Of a stretch of 64,000 bases of DNA, positions 17,734-26,144 are shown piece by piece. The position numbers and the translations under genes are program-made. The DNA lies in NCBI RefSeq assembly GCF_001422045.1, contig NZ_LMLW01000007.1:434001-498000 (forward strand), given 5' to 3'. The stretch comes from Sphingomonas sp. Leaf242 (GTDB taxonomy: Bacteria > Pseudomonadota > Alphaproteobacteria > Sphingomonadales > Sphingomonadaceae). Position 1 is the first letter of the stretch, and each line of letters starts with the position of its first letter. Under the pieces are notes generated by a model. The model made no database searches. It saw only the letters and a list, made by a program, of their open reading frames with translations, and was not told where the DNA came from.

Positions 17734-20055
17734 TCAGTTCCGCAGCGGCTTCCCAGTCTGCAGCATGTGGACGACGCGCGCCTGCGTCCGCGGATCCTTG
17801 ACGCTCGCCATGAATGCCGCGCGCTCCAGGTCGAGCAACTGATCCTCGGTCACCGTGTCGACCAGATCCGCCTCACCGCCGGTCAGCACCTCGGCGAGAC
17901 GATCCGCGACGACGAGGTCGTAGTCGGTCGCCATGCCCTTCTTGTGAAAGTCCGCAACCGCCATGTTCAGCCCCGTCCGGCCGCTCGCGCCCGCCAGACG
18001 AAACGTCGGCTTCTCCGGCGCTACATAGCCCTCGACCAGCGACAGCGCCTTGGCTTTCGCATCCGCCAGCAACCGATCACGGTTCATCGTGATGCCGTCG
18101 GCCTTGCGCAGGATCATCATCTCCTTCGCCTCCGCTGCCGACTTGGCGACCTGCGCGGTGGAGACCGCCTGGAACACCTTGGTCAGCACCGGCATCGGCC
18201 CGTTCGGGAGCGTGCGCGACTTGGTCCAGCGGTCGAGCATCTCGCCATTGCCGCCCCAGCCGGGAACGAGCCCGACGCCGCACTCGACGAGGCCTGCATA
18301 GGTCTCGGCATGCGCCTGCACCGCGTCCGAGTGGAGCAGGATCTCGCACCCGCCACCCAGCGCGAGCCCGGCCGGTGCGCTGACGACCGGGAAGGGCGCG
18401 TATTTGAGCGCCTTGTACACCTGCTGACCGCCCGAGACGCTGGCCTCGACCATGTCCCACAGGCCCGCGCCGACCGCGAACATCGCTGCGCCGAGGTTCG
18501 CGCCCGCCGAGAAGTTCGACGCCTCGTTATACACCACCAGCGCCTTGAAGCGCTCGCGGACGACCGGGATAGTTTCGTTGATGAGCGCCACGACCTGGTC
18601 GTCGAGCGCATTCATCTTGGTGTGGAACTCGAGCGCCGCGACGCCGTCGCCGACGTCCCAGAGCGACGCCGACAGGTTCGTGAGGATCGGCTGTGAACGG
18701 AGCTTGATGTCCTCCAGCAGTTCGACACCGTCCGCGCGGGGGACATCGGCGTATTCACCGCCAGCTGTGAGATACTGACGCTGGCCGTTCTCGACGCGGT
18801 AGAACGGACGGTCGCCCGCGGTCGTCAGGATCGCAGGAACGTCGCGACCTTCCTCGGTAAGGCGGGCGGCGAGCACGCCCGGCCCCATCCGGTCGATCAG
18901 TTCGAACGGCCCGTATTTCCAGTTGTAGCCGAGCTTCATCGCATCATCGATCGCGACGACATCGTCTGCTGCTTCGCCGACGAGCATCGCCGCATAGGAC
19001 AGCGTGTTCCCGAGGATCGACCAAGCATAGGTGCCGATCTTGCCCGGCTCAGCGATTAGCGCCGCGAGGTCCTTGCCTGTCTTGCCCGGCAATTCAGCGG
19101 GCTTGGCTTCAGCACGGTACTCGCCGGTCGCGAGGTCGAGCGAGAGCTTGGTCCGCGTCGCCTTGTCGAAGCGGTAGAACCCGCCCTTGCCCTTGCGGCC
19201 GGTGAACCCTTCCGCGATCATCTTGTCGACCAGCGGCAGCGGACGCACCGTATCGAAATACGGATCGCCAGCCGGCAGCGTAGAAGAAAGGCTCTTCGAC
19301 AGCAGCGGCATCAGATCGACGCCGACGAGATCCACCAGCCCGAAGATCCCGGTTTTCGGCACGCCCATCGGACGTCCGCCGATCTGGTCAGCTTCCTCGA
19401 CGGTCAGCCCCTGGTCCATCGCCGCGTTGATCGCGATCGCCAGCCAGTAGGTGCCGATGCGGTTGGCGATGAAGCCCGGCGTGTCCTTCGCGCGGACGAT
19501 GCGCTTGCCCATGAAACGATCGACGAAATCCTCGACCTTCTCGGCGACCGCGACGTCGGTGTGCTCACCGCGGACGATCTCGACCAGCCGCATGTAACGC
19601 GGCGGGTTGAAGAAGTGCGTGATCAGGAAGTCGGCCTTGAACTGATCCGAACGCCCCTCGACGAGGTTGCCGAGAGGGATCGTCGAGGTGTTCGATGACA
19701 CCGCAGTGCCGGGGCGCTTCAAAGCCTCGAGCTTGGCATACAGCGCCTGCTTGATGTCGAGCCGCTCGACGATCGCCTCGACGATCCAGTCGCACTCGGC
19801 GACCCGGTCGAGGTGATCGTCGATGTTGCCCGTCTCGACCAGCTTGGCCGCACGCTTCGACATGAAGGGGGCCGGGTCGGTCTTGAGCATCTTCGCGACC
19901 GCGCCCTTTGCCACTGCATCGCGGTCGTCACCCTCTCGGGGTACGATATCGAGCAGCAACACGGGGATCCCGGCATTGGCGACCTGCGCCGCGATGCCCG
20001 CACCCATCACGCCTGCGCCGATGACGCAGACCTTCTTGACCTGATCGACCATCAT
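17734..20055 (-). CDS. 3-hydroxyacyl-CoA dehydrogenase / enoyl-CoA hydratase (FadN-type order)
   Basis: This 773-residue bifunctional beta-oxidation protein has the NAD-binding Rossmann domain first: VKKVCVIGAGVMGAGIAAQV at the N-terminus, then SNTSTIPLG and ITHFFNPPRYMRLVEIV. The C-terminal 3-hydroxyacyl-CoA dehydrogenase helical domain (GFIANRIGTYWL) follows, and an enoyl-CoA hydratase domain is last (NFSAGANLGAAMF, ALGGGCEILLHSD, ECGVGLVPGWGG). That order matches Bacillus FadN and is the reverse of E. coli FadB/FadJ. The start is set at MMVDQVKK because its ATG overlaps the thiolase stop. With the thiolase it forms one two-gene operon. Confidence 0.92.
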   Translation of the reverse strand: MMVDQVKKVCVIGAGVMGAGIAAQVANAGIPVLLLDIVPREGDDRDAVAKGAVAKMLKTDPAPFMSKRAAKLVETGNIDDHLDRVAECDWIVEAIVERLDIKQALYAKLEALKRPGTAVSSNTSTIPLGNLVEGRSDQFKADFLITHFFNPPRYMRLVEIVRGEHTDVAVAEKVEDFVDRFMGKRIVRAKDTPGFIANRIGTYWLAIAINAAMDQGLTVEEADQIGGRPMGVPKTGIFGLVDLVGVDLMPLLSKSLSSTLPAGDPYFDTVRPLPLVDKMIAEGFTGRKGKGGFYRFDKATRTKLSLDLATGEYRAEAKPAELPGKTGKDLAALIAEPGKIGTYAWSILGNTLSYAAMLVGEAADDVVAIDDAMKLGYNWKYGPFELIDRMGPGVLAARLTEEGRDVPAILTTAGDRPFYRVENGQRQYLTAGGEYADVPRADGVELLEDIKLRSQPILTNLSASLWDVGDGVAALEFHTKMNALDDQVVALINETIPVVRERFKALVVYNEASNFSAGANLGAAMFAVGAGLWDMVEASVSGGQQVYKALKYAPFPVVSAPAGLALGGGCEILLHSDAVQAHAETYAGLVECGVGLVPGWGGNGEMLDRWTKSRTLPNGPMPVLTKVFQAVSTAQVAKSAAEAKEMMILRKADGITMNRDRLLADAKAKALSLVEGYVAPEKPTFRLAGASGRTGLNMAVADFHKKGMATDYDLVVADRLAEVLTGGEADLVDTVTEDQLLDLERAAFMASVKDPRTQARVVHMLQTGKPLRN

Positions 20056-21188
20056 GCGCGCTCCAGCACCGTAGCGATGCCCTGACCGCCGCCGATGCAC
20101 TGGGTAGCCAGCGCATAGCGGCCGCCCTCGCGCGACAGCAGCGCGGCCGCCTTGCCGACGATCCGCGCGCCGGTCGCGCCGAGCGGATGGCCGATCGCGA
20201 TCGCGCCGCCGTCGAGGTTGATCGTCTCGTCCTTCAGGCCGAGATCGCGGATGCAGGCGATCGCCTGGCTCGCGAACGCCTCGTTGATCTCGACCACGTC
20301 GAGGTCCGCGACGGTGATCCCGGCCCGCTCCAGCGCCTTCTTCGAAGCACCGATCGGGCCGAGCCCCATCGTCTCGGGCGCGCAGCCCGACACGCCGATT
20401 GACTTGATCCGCGCGAGGATCGTCAGGCCGTGCTTCTTGGCGAACTCCTCAGAGGTGACCAGCACGGCAGACGCACCATCGGTCAGCGGCGAGGACGTAC
20501 CGGCGGTCACCGAACCGTCCGCGCTGAACGCAGGCTTCAGTCCGGCGAGCGCCTCGGTGGTCGTGCCGGCGCGGATTGTGCCGTCCTGGCTGACCGGGCC
20601 CGCCTTGGTCTGGATCGTCACGATCTCGTCGGACAAGCGGCCATCGGCGCGCGCGGCGGCGGCCTTGTCCTGGCTCTTCACCGCGAACGCGTCCTGCTCG
20701 GCGCGCGTAATCTGGTATTGGCGCGCGACGTTCTCGGCGGTCTCGCCCATGCCCATGTACGCGCCGGCGCTCTTCTTCGCGAGCTCGGGGTTGGGGAGGG
20801 GGTTGTAGCCGCCCATCGGCACGCGGCTCATCGATTCGAGGCCCGCGCAGATGAACGCCTCGCCCGCGCCGACCGCGATTTGGCCATAGGCGATGTGGAT
20901 CGCGCTCATCGACGAGCCGCAGAACCGGTTGACCGTCATGCCGCCGACCGAGATCGGCAGGTCGGCGATCTGTGCGATCAGCTTGGCGACATTGAGGCCC
21001 TGCTCGCCCTCGGGGAAGGCGCAACCGAGGATGATGTCCTCGATCTCGGCGGGATCGACGCCGGTCTTGTCGAGCAACCCGCGAATCGTCTGCGCGGCGA
21101 GATCGTCCGGACGGACGCGGGCGAGCTCGCCCTTGCCGGCGAGGTGGAACGGCGAACGGGCGTACCCGGCGATGACGACGTTGGTCAC
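20052..21188 (-). CDS. Acetyl-CoA C-acyltransferase (thiolase)
   Basis: This 378-residue protein is a degradative thiolase: the acylation cysteine is in NRFCGSSMSAIHIAYG (about Cys90), and the C-terminal catalytic motifs are EAFASQAIAC, GGAIAIGHPLGATGAR and CIGGGQG. It cleaves 3-ketoacyl-CoA with CoA, the last step of each beta-oxidation cycle, acting with the hydratase/dehydrogenase encoded four bases into its 3' end. It is divergent from fadD, with a palindromic operator candidate between them. Confidence 0.94.
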   Translation of the reverse strand: MTNVVIAGYARSPFHLAGKGELARVRPDDLAAQTIRGLLDKTGVDPAEIEDIILGCAFPEGEQGLNVAKLIAQIADLPISVGGMTVNRFCGSSMSAIHIAYGQIAVGAGEAFICAGLESMSRVPMGGYNPLPNPELAKKSAGAYMGMGETAENVARQYQITRAEQDAFAVKSQDKAAAARADGRLSDEIVTIQTKAGPVSQDGTIRAGTTTEALAGLKPAFSADGSVTAGTSSPLTDGASAVLVTSEEFAKKHGLTILARIKSIGVSGCAPETMGLGPIGASKKALERAGITVADLDVVEINEAFASQAIACIRDLGLKDETINLDGGAIAIGHPLGATGARIVGKAAALLSREGGRYALATQCIGGGQGIATVLERA

Positions 21189-21253
21189 GATGATCCTCTC
21201 ATATTGCGGTCGACCCGGTTAACGCTTGCGGGTTACCCTTAAGGTGCGATACC

Positions 21254-21273
21254 TCACCTTTACGTCAAGGTGA
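21254..21273. promoter_or_regulatory. Palindromic operator candidate in the fatty-acid-degradation divergent promoter
   Basis: TCACCTTTACGTCAAGGTGA has seven-base perfect arms around TACGTC, giving 18 of 20 palindromic bases. A further half site AAGGTG is at 21241-21246, inside ACCCTTAAGGTG. The location between the thiolase and fadD starts, with a MerR gene in the fadD operon, suggests the MerR protein binds here and controls both directions. Confidence 0.6.
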
Positions 21274-21319
21274 AGCGGCCGACAATATGGCTTACGCACA
21301 CCATGTTATGGAGAGCGAG

Positions 21320-23005
21320 ATGCAGGACACTTCCGGGGGCAAGGCGATCGGCGTCCCGTTGCTGGGCGAGCCGCGGCTGCTGGGCGACATGCTCGACCTT
21401 TCGGTGCGCCGGTTCGGGTCGCGCAACGTGCTCGATTTCATGGGTCGGACGCTGACCTATGCCGCGCTCGGCGAGTCGGTCGACCGGGCAGCACGCGGAC
21501 TCCAGGACATGGGCGTCGCGAAGGGCACGCGCGTCGCGCTCTGCCTGCCGAACACGCCCTATTATCCGATCCTGTTCTTCGCGATCCTCAAGGCCGGCGG
21601 CGTCGTCGTCAACGTAAACCCGCTCTATGTCGAGCGCGAGCTGGCGCATCTGCTTGAGGATTCGGGCGCAACGATCATCGCCACCTGCGACATCGCCGAA
21701 ATCCACGCGCGCGTCCTCAAGGTCGCGGGGCAGATGGGCGTGAAGCACGTTATAACCTGTCCGATCGCAGGCGCTCTGCCGACGCTGAAGTCGATCGCCT
21801 ACCGGATCTTCAAGCGCGCCGAGATTGGCCATGCACCGAGCGATGCGCGCCACTCGACGTTCGACGCGCTGCTCAAGGCGAAGGGTGCGCCGTCCCCGGT
21901 CGCGGTCGCCCCGGACGATGTCGCGGTGCTGCAATATACCGGGGGCACGACGGGCGAGCCCAAGGCGGCGATGCTCAGTCACGCCAATCTCGTCGCGAAC
22001 GCGGATGCGATGGTCGTGTTCGTCGGTGGCGAGCAGCCCCACCAGGACCGCGTGCTCGGCGCGCTGCCGCTATTCCACGTCTTCGCGCTGACCACGGTGC
22101 TGACCTATTCGATCCGCACCGGCGCCGAGATGATCCTGATGCCGCGCTTCGAACTCGGAGCGCTGCTGAAAACGATCGCGCGCACCAAGCCCAGCTATTT
22201 CCCCGCGGTGCCGACGATCTACGCCGCGATCACCACCGCGGCCGAGTCGCAGAAGATCGACTTGTCCTCGATCCACGCCTGCATTTCCGGCGGCGCACCG
22301 CTGCCGGCGGAGGTGCGGATCGCGTTCGAGGCGGCGACCGGTGCGAAGTTATGCGAGGGGTATGGTCTGTCGGAAGCTTCGCCGATCATCACCTGCAACC
22401 CGATCGATGGCCTCAACAAGCCGGGCTCCGCGGGGCTGCCCTTTCCGGGCACGACGATCGAGATCCGCGACCGCGAAGATCCGACGCGCCTGTTGCCGAT
22501 CAGTGAGAATGGCGAGATCTGCGCGCGTGGGCCGCAGATTACGCAAGGCTATTGGCATAATCCCGCCGCCACCGCGGACCTGTTCGCGGACGGCGCGCTG
22601 CGCACCGGCGACGTCGGGCATCTCGATGCGGACGGCTATCTGTTCATCGTCGACCGGATCAAGGACTTGATCCTCGCCGGCGGCTACAACGTCTATCCGC
22701 GCGTGATCGAGGAGGCATTGTACGAACATCCCGCGGTGCTCGAAGCGGTCGTCATCGGCGTGCCCGACAAATATCGCGGCCAGGCCCCCAAGGCGTTCGT
22801 CGTGCTGGCCGAAGGTACGGTCGCTACCCCGCTAGAACTGCGCGATTTTCTGCGCGACAAGATCAGCAAGATCGAGCTTCCCCGCGAGGTAGAAATCCGC
22901 GACAGTCTGCCCAAGACGCTGATCGGCAAGCTATCCAAAAAGGAACTTGTCGCTGAAGAGACCGCAAAGGCGGCGGCGTCGGAGGCGAGGGGAGTGGACG
23001 CGTGA
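21320..23005 (+). CDS. fadD: Long-chain fatty-acid--CoA ligase
   Basis: This roughly 561-residue acyl-adenylate-forming enzyme activates fatty acids to acyl-CoA. It has the P-loop LQYTGGTTGEPKAAMLSHAN, the YGLSEASP motif, TGDVGHLDADGYLFIVDRIKD and the C-terminal lysine loop GKLSKKEL. Three in-frame ATGs are possible (21287, 21308, 21320). I choose 21320 because GGAGAG precedes it and the first lies only 14 bases from the operator palindrome. The stop overlaps the MerR start (GTGA), so the regulator is cotranslated. Confidence 0.92.
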   Translation: MQDTSGGKAIGVPLLGEPRLLGDMLDLSVRRFGSRNVLDFMGRTLTYAALGESVDRAARGLQDMGVAKGTRVALCLPNTPYYPILFFAILKAGGVVVNVNPLYVERELAHLLEDSGATIIATCDIAEIHARVLKVAGQMGVKHVITCPIAGALPTLKSIAYRIFKRAEIGHAPSDARHSTFDALLKAKGAPSPVAVAPDDVAVLQYTGGTTGEPKAAMLSHANLVANADAMVVFVGGEQPHQDRVLGALPLFHVFALTTVLTYSIRTGAEMILMPRFELGALLKTIARTKPSYFPAVPTIYAAITTAAESQKIDLSSIHACISGGAPLPAEVRIAFEAATGAKLCEGYGLSEASPIITCNPIDGLNKPGSAGLPFPGTTIEIRDREDPTRLLPISENGEICARGPQITQGYWHNPAATADLFADGALRTGDVGHLDADGYLFIVDRIKDLILAGGYNVYPRVIEEALYEHPAVLEAVVIGVPDKYRGQAPKAFVVLAEGTVATPLELRDFLRDKISKIELPREVEIRDSLPKTLIGKLSKKELVAEETAKAAASEARGVDA

Positions 23006-23394
23006 ACGACCGACAGGACGATCTGACCGGCATACAGGAGGTCTCGCGCATGCTCGGCGTGAGCGCGCGGACGCTCCGCTTCTACGAGGACAAGGGGCTG
23101 ATCGAGCCCTGCCGGATCGGCACGACGCGGGTCTACACGCGGCGCGAAGTCGCCCGGATGCAGCTGATCCTGCGCGGCAAACGTCTCGGTTTCACGCTGC
23201 GCGACATCGAGGAGTTCCTCGACCTCTACGACGCCGACCCGCAGCATGTGGAGCAGATGCGCGCGCTCGCCGAACGCTGTCGCCAGCGGATCGATCTGCT
23301 CGACGCGCAGCGCGAGGCGATTGTGCAGACGCGGGATGAGCTGGAGAAGATCGAGCAGGAGGCTCTTGCGCGGATTCCGGCTGGGTTGGTCTGA
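23002..23394 (+). CDS. MerR-family regulator (fatty-acid/acyl-CoA degradation type)
   Basis: This 130-residue protein, GTG start, has the MerR winged HTH: IQEVSRMLGVSARTLRFYED, KGLIEPCRIGTTRVYTRREV, then a dimerisation coiled coil (VEQMRALAERCRQRIDLLDA). It has no cysteine pattern of metal sensors, in line with the LiuR-like group that controls acyl-CoA catabolism in proteobacteria. It overlaps fadD by four bases and probably acts at the palindrome at 21254-21273 to control fadD and the divergent thiolase operon. Confidence 0.88.
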   Translation: MNDRQDDLTGIQEVSRMLGVSARTLRFYEDKGLIEPCRIGTTRVYTRREVARMQLILRGKRLGFTLRDIEEFLDLYDADPQHVEQMRALAERCRQRIDLLDAQREAIVQTRDELEKIEQEALARIPAGLV

Positions 23395-23459
23395 TAGCTA
23401 CCGCTGCTCGTGAGAGACGAGTCCCAAGCCTATGACAACGATACCATTTGGCGAGAATG

Positions 23460-23566
23460 CACCACCCCGGCGAAGGCCGGGGCCCAATTGGGAAAGCCGA
23501 GGTAACGACGCACAGCGCTGATGAGCGACGTCCCCCAATTGGGCCCCGGCCTTCGCCGGGGTGGTG
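23460..23566. repeat. Intergenic inverted-repeat element, family C copy 2
   Basis: The 107-base element has near-perfect arms, CACCACCCCGGCGAAGGCCG and complement, with CCCAATTGGG on both inner edges and the conserved GGAAAG...GGTAACG centre. It lies between the convergent MerR and phoX genes, as copies 1 and 3 also lie between convergent genes. Confidence 0.9.
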
Positions 23567-23574
23567 CGTTAGTC

Positions 23575-23600
23575 GATCCTCCCCCTCGCGGGGGAGGATC
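23575..23600. terminator. Hairpin before the phoX stop, family E copy 2
   Basis: A 26-base inverted repeat with arms GATCCTCCCCC and GGGGGAGGATC; the same stem as the hairpin at 15610-15635. It lies 15 bases from the stop of the PhoX gene, so it could terminate that minus-strand transcript. Confidence 0.6.
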
Positions 23601-23615
23601 AGCAAACTCCGAAGC

Positions 23616-26093
23616 TTAAAGCCCCACCACACCCCCGTCGGTCTTCGTGATCACGATCGTCGCCGACCGCGGCCGTGACGGAGCTGCCACCGCGCCCGCC
23701 TGGTTGGCAGGCCAGCTGCTGGTGATGTTCGTCGGCCCGCCATTCTCGCCGGGATGCTGGATGTTGACGAACAGCGACCGGCCGTCCGGCGTCGAATGAA
23801 TGCCCGTGATCTCACACTCCTTCGGCCCGACCAGGAAGCGGCGCAGTGCCGCCCCCGGTGCCTTGCCAATCCGCGTCGTCACCGAGCCGGTTGCCGCGCC
23901 GATCGTGTTCGTCACCGTTCGCGTACCGCCATCGTTGACGATTCCCGGCACCGAGGCGAGTAGCATGCAGTTGGTCACGTCGGTGTACGCGCTGTCGTCG
24001 GTCTCGATCCACATCACCGGCGCGATCGTCCCCGACGCATTGCTCGGCAGGCCGAACCACAAGCCGTCCGGCGACGAGAAGTCGTTGGTCGCCTCGAGGC
24101 CCGAAAGGTTGATGTTGGTCGCATCGAGATCGGAACCGGCCCCGAACGCGTAGATGTCCCATGCGAACGCCACCGCCTCGGACGTGTCGCCGGTCTCGCG
24201 CAGGCGGATGATGTGCCCATTGGCGTTGCCCGTGGTCTGGCCGCCGGTCGTCTTCGGATCGACATAGGCGCGCGGATTGGACGCATCCGCGGTCGGGACG
24301 GTCCGCGACGAGTTGTTGGTGAGCGTGCAATACATCTCGCCGGTCGCCGGGTTCACCGCCGTCCATTCCGGACGATCCATCCGCGTCGCACCGAGCGCAT
24401 CCGCGGCAAGTCGCGTATTGATCAGCACATCGATCTGGCTCGAGAACGGATACGCCGCATTGGCCGAGGTGAGAGGTCCCTGACCGAACACCAGCGGCAG
24501 CCACTGTCCGCTACCGTCCGCCGCGAACTTCGCAACGTAAAGCGTTCCGGTATCGAGATATTTGTCACCGATCGCCAGCCGGTTCGCCGCCGTTGCATCG
24601 CTTGCCGACCAGGGCGTCGCCGACACGAACTTGTAGATATATTCGTTCTGCGCATCGTCGCCCATATAGAACGCCGGCTTCACGCCCGCGATCGTCCGGC
24701 CGATCTGGCAGCCCTCATGGTTCATCCGGCCCAGCGCGGTACGCTTGCGCGGCGTCGACGCTGCATCGAACGGATCGATCTCGACGACCCAGCCGTACTG
24801 GAAGATCTCGTTGCGGAAATCGCCCGTGCCGTCGGCGGGGGCGCCGGCCTGCGCGGTGATGTTCCAGCGCGAATAGACCGTGCTGGTCGTGTCCGCCGGC
24901 GTGACCGACCACCAGCCATAGTTGCCAGCCGTGCTGCTGCTGCTCTCGGTCTTGCCATACCGCGCGAGCGACGTGTTGGCTTTTACACCGATCGGGCCGC
25001 TCGCTGCACGACGTGCACCGTCGCCGACCTCGCGGCGGAAATAGCCGACCCAGTTCTCTTCGTTCGTCAGGTATGTATGCCAAGGCATTGTACCATTGGC
25101 GCAATTGTTGATCGTGCCGCGTCCCGTCGTGGCGTCGGGCGCGTAGCGTGTCTTGAGGCTGTCGGCGCCGCGCACCGGCCCCGAGAAGCTCATCGGCGTC
25201 AGCGGGGTGATGCGGCGGTTGAACGACGAGGTGGTGACATAGCTCCATGCGGCGGCGCGGCTGATCTCGATCACCGACACCCCGTGGCACTCCATCTCCT
25301 TCAGCGCTTCGGCTTCGGGACGGACGCCGCCGGTCGTGGTCGGGCCGTTCGGATGCAGATAGGCCTGCGTGATGTTTTCGTGGTTGAGCACGAGCAATCC
25401 GCGCGTGTTGCCGTCGGCATCGGGCGTGCCGGCAGCTGATAACCCAAAATAGCTCATGCCGTCATGGTGATCGCCGGCGCGCTTGGAAAATGTCGTGTCG
25501 CTGCCGTCATTGGCATAAGCGCCGACGCCGCTGCCGATCGGATCGCCGAGGCGGTAGAGCACCGTCACCGCATAGCCGGTCGGTACCGCGACGACATCGG
25601 CGAGGCTCTTCGCAACCGCAGTGAAGCCGAGCGAGGCGGCACCCACCGTCACGCTGGTCGAGGCGGTGACCGATCCGCGCGCCGATACGGCGGTGAACAG
25701 GAAGGTCAGGACGGTGCCGGCGGCTGCCCCCGGCACGACGAACGTCGCGGTGCTCGTGGTTGCGCCGGCGAGCGTGACGCTCGGGCCGGCGGTCTGCGTC
25801 CAGCTGACGCTGTCGACCTGGCCGATCGCGGCGCCGGTCAGCGTCGCCACGCGGCCGGCCGATGCACTCCCGCCTGCGGTCGCGGTGACCGTGACGGGGC
25901 TCGCGCCGCTGTCGCTGTCGTCGTCGCAGCCGGTCAGCAGCATGCCGCCGAACACCGCCGCGGCGGTTGCCGACATCCCGCCCATCAACGTCTGGCGGCG
26001 CGAATACCGCACCTCGATCAGGTCGTTGAGGTGCGGATTGGCGGTCGGATTGGTGTCGATATCGCCGTCGGTATAGATGGTTTCGAACGTCAT
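23616..26093 (-). CDS. PhoX-family alkaline phosphatase (DUF839), Tat-exported lipoprotein
   Basis: This 825-residue protein has a 30-residue N-terminal extension, a twin-arginine motif YSRRQTLMGG (Arg32-Arg33) and a lipobox LTGC (Cys56), so it is probably a Tat-exported lipoprotein. An Ig/PKD-like Ser/Thr/Ala-rich domain (about residues 65-155) follows, then the PhoX domain: GMSYFGL, RGLLVLNHENITQAYLHPNG, ECHGVSVIEI, MNHEGCQIGRT, ATNDFSSPDGLWF and the C-terminal TPDGRSLFVNIQHPGE. PhoX enzymes are Ca/Fe phosphomonoesterases. It is downstream of a TonB receptor (51-base gap) whose promoter has a Pho-box-like repeat, fitting phosphate-starvation control. Confidence 0.9.
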   Translation of the reverse strand: MTFETIYTDGDIDTNPTANPHLNDLIEVRYSRRQTLMGGMSATAAAVFGGMLLTGCDDDSDSGASPVTVTATAGGSASAGRVATLTGAAIGQVDSVSWTQTAGPSVTLAGATTSTATFVVPGAAAGTVLTFLFTAVSARGSVTASTSVTVGAASLGFTAVAKSLADVVAVPTGYAVTVLYRLGDPIGSGVGAYANDGSDTTFSKRAGDHHDGMSYFGLSAAGTPDADGNTRGLLVLNHENITQAYLHPNGPTTTGGVRPEAEALKEMECHGVSVIEISRAAAWSYVTTSSFNRRITPLTPMSFSGPVRGADSLKTRYAPDATTGRGTINNCANGTMPWHTYLTNEENWVGYFRREVGDGARRAASGPIGVKANTSLARYGKTESSSSTAGNYGWWSVTPADTTSTVYSRWNITAQAGAPADGTGDFRNEIFQYGWVVEIDPFDAASTPRKRTALGRMNHEGCQIGRTIAGVKPAFYMGDDAQNEYIYKFVSATPWSASDATAANRLAIGDKYLDTGTLYVAKFAADGSGQWLPLVFGQGPLTSANAAYPFSSQIDVLINTRLAADALGATRMDRPEWTAVNPATGEMYCTLTNNSSRTVPTADASNPRAYVDPKTTGGQTTGNANGHIIRLRETGDTSEAVAFAWDIYAFGAGSDLDATNINLSGLEATNDFSSPDGLWFGLPSNASGTIAPVMWIETDDSAYTDVTNCMLLASVPGIVNDGGTRTVTNTIGAATGSVTTRIGKAPGAALRRFLVGPKECEITGIHSTPDGRSLFVNIQHPGENGGPTNITSSWPANQAGAVAAPSRPRSATIVITKTDGGVVGL

Positions 26094-26144
26094 GGATGGT
26101 CCCCCCGGGGATGAATGGTCGGTGCGGTCGCGGCTAGTGGCGGA

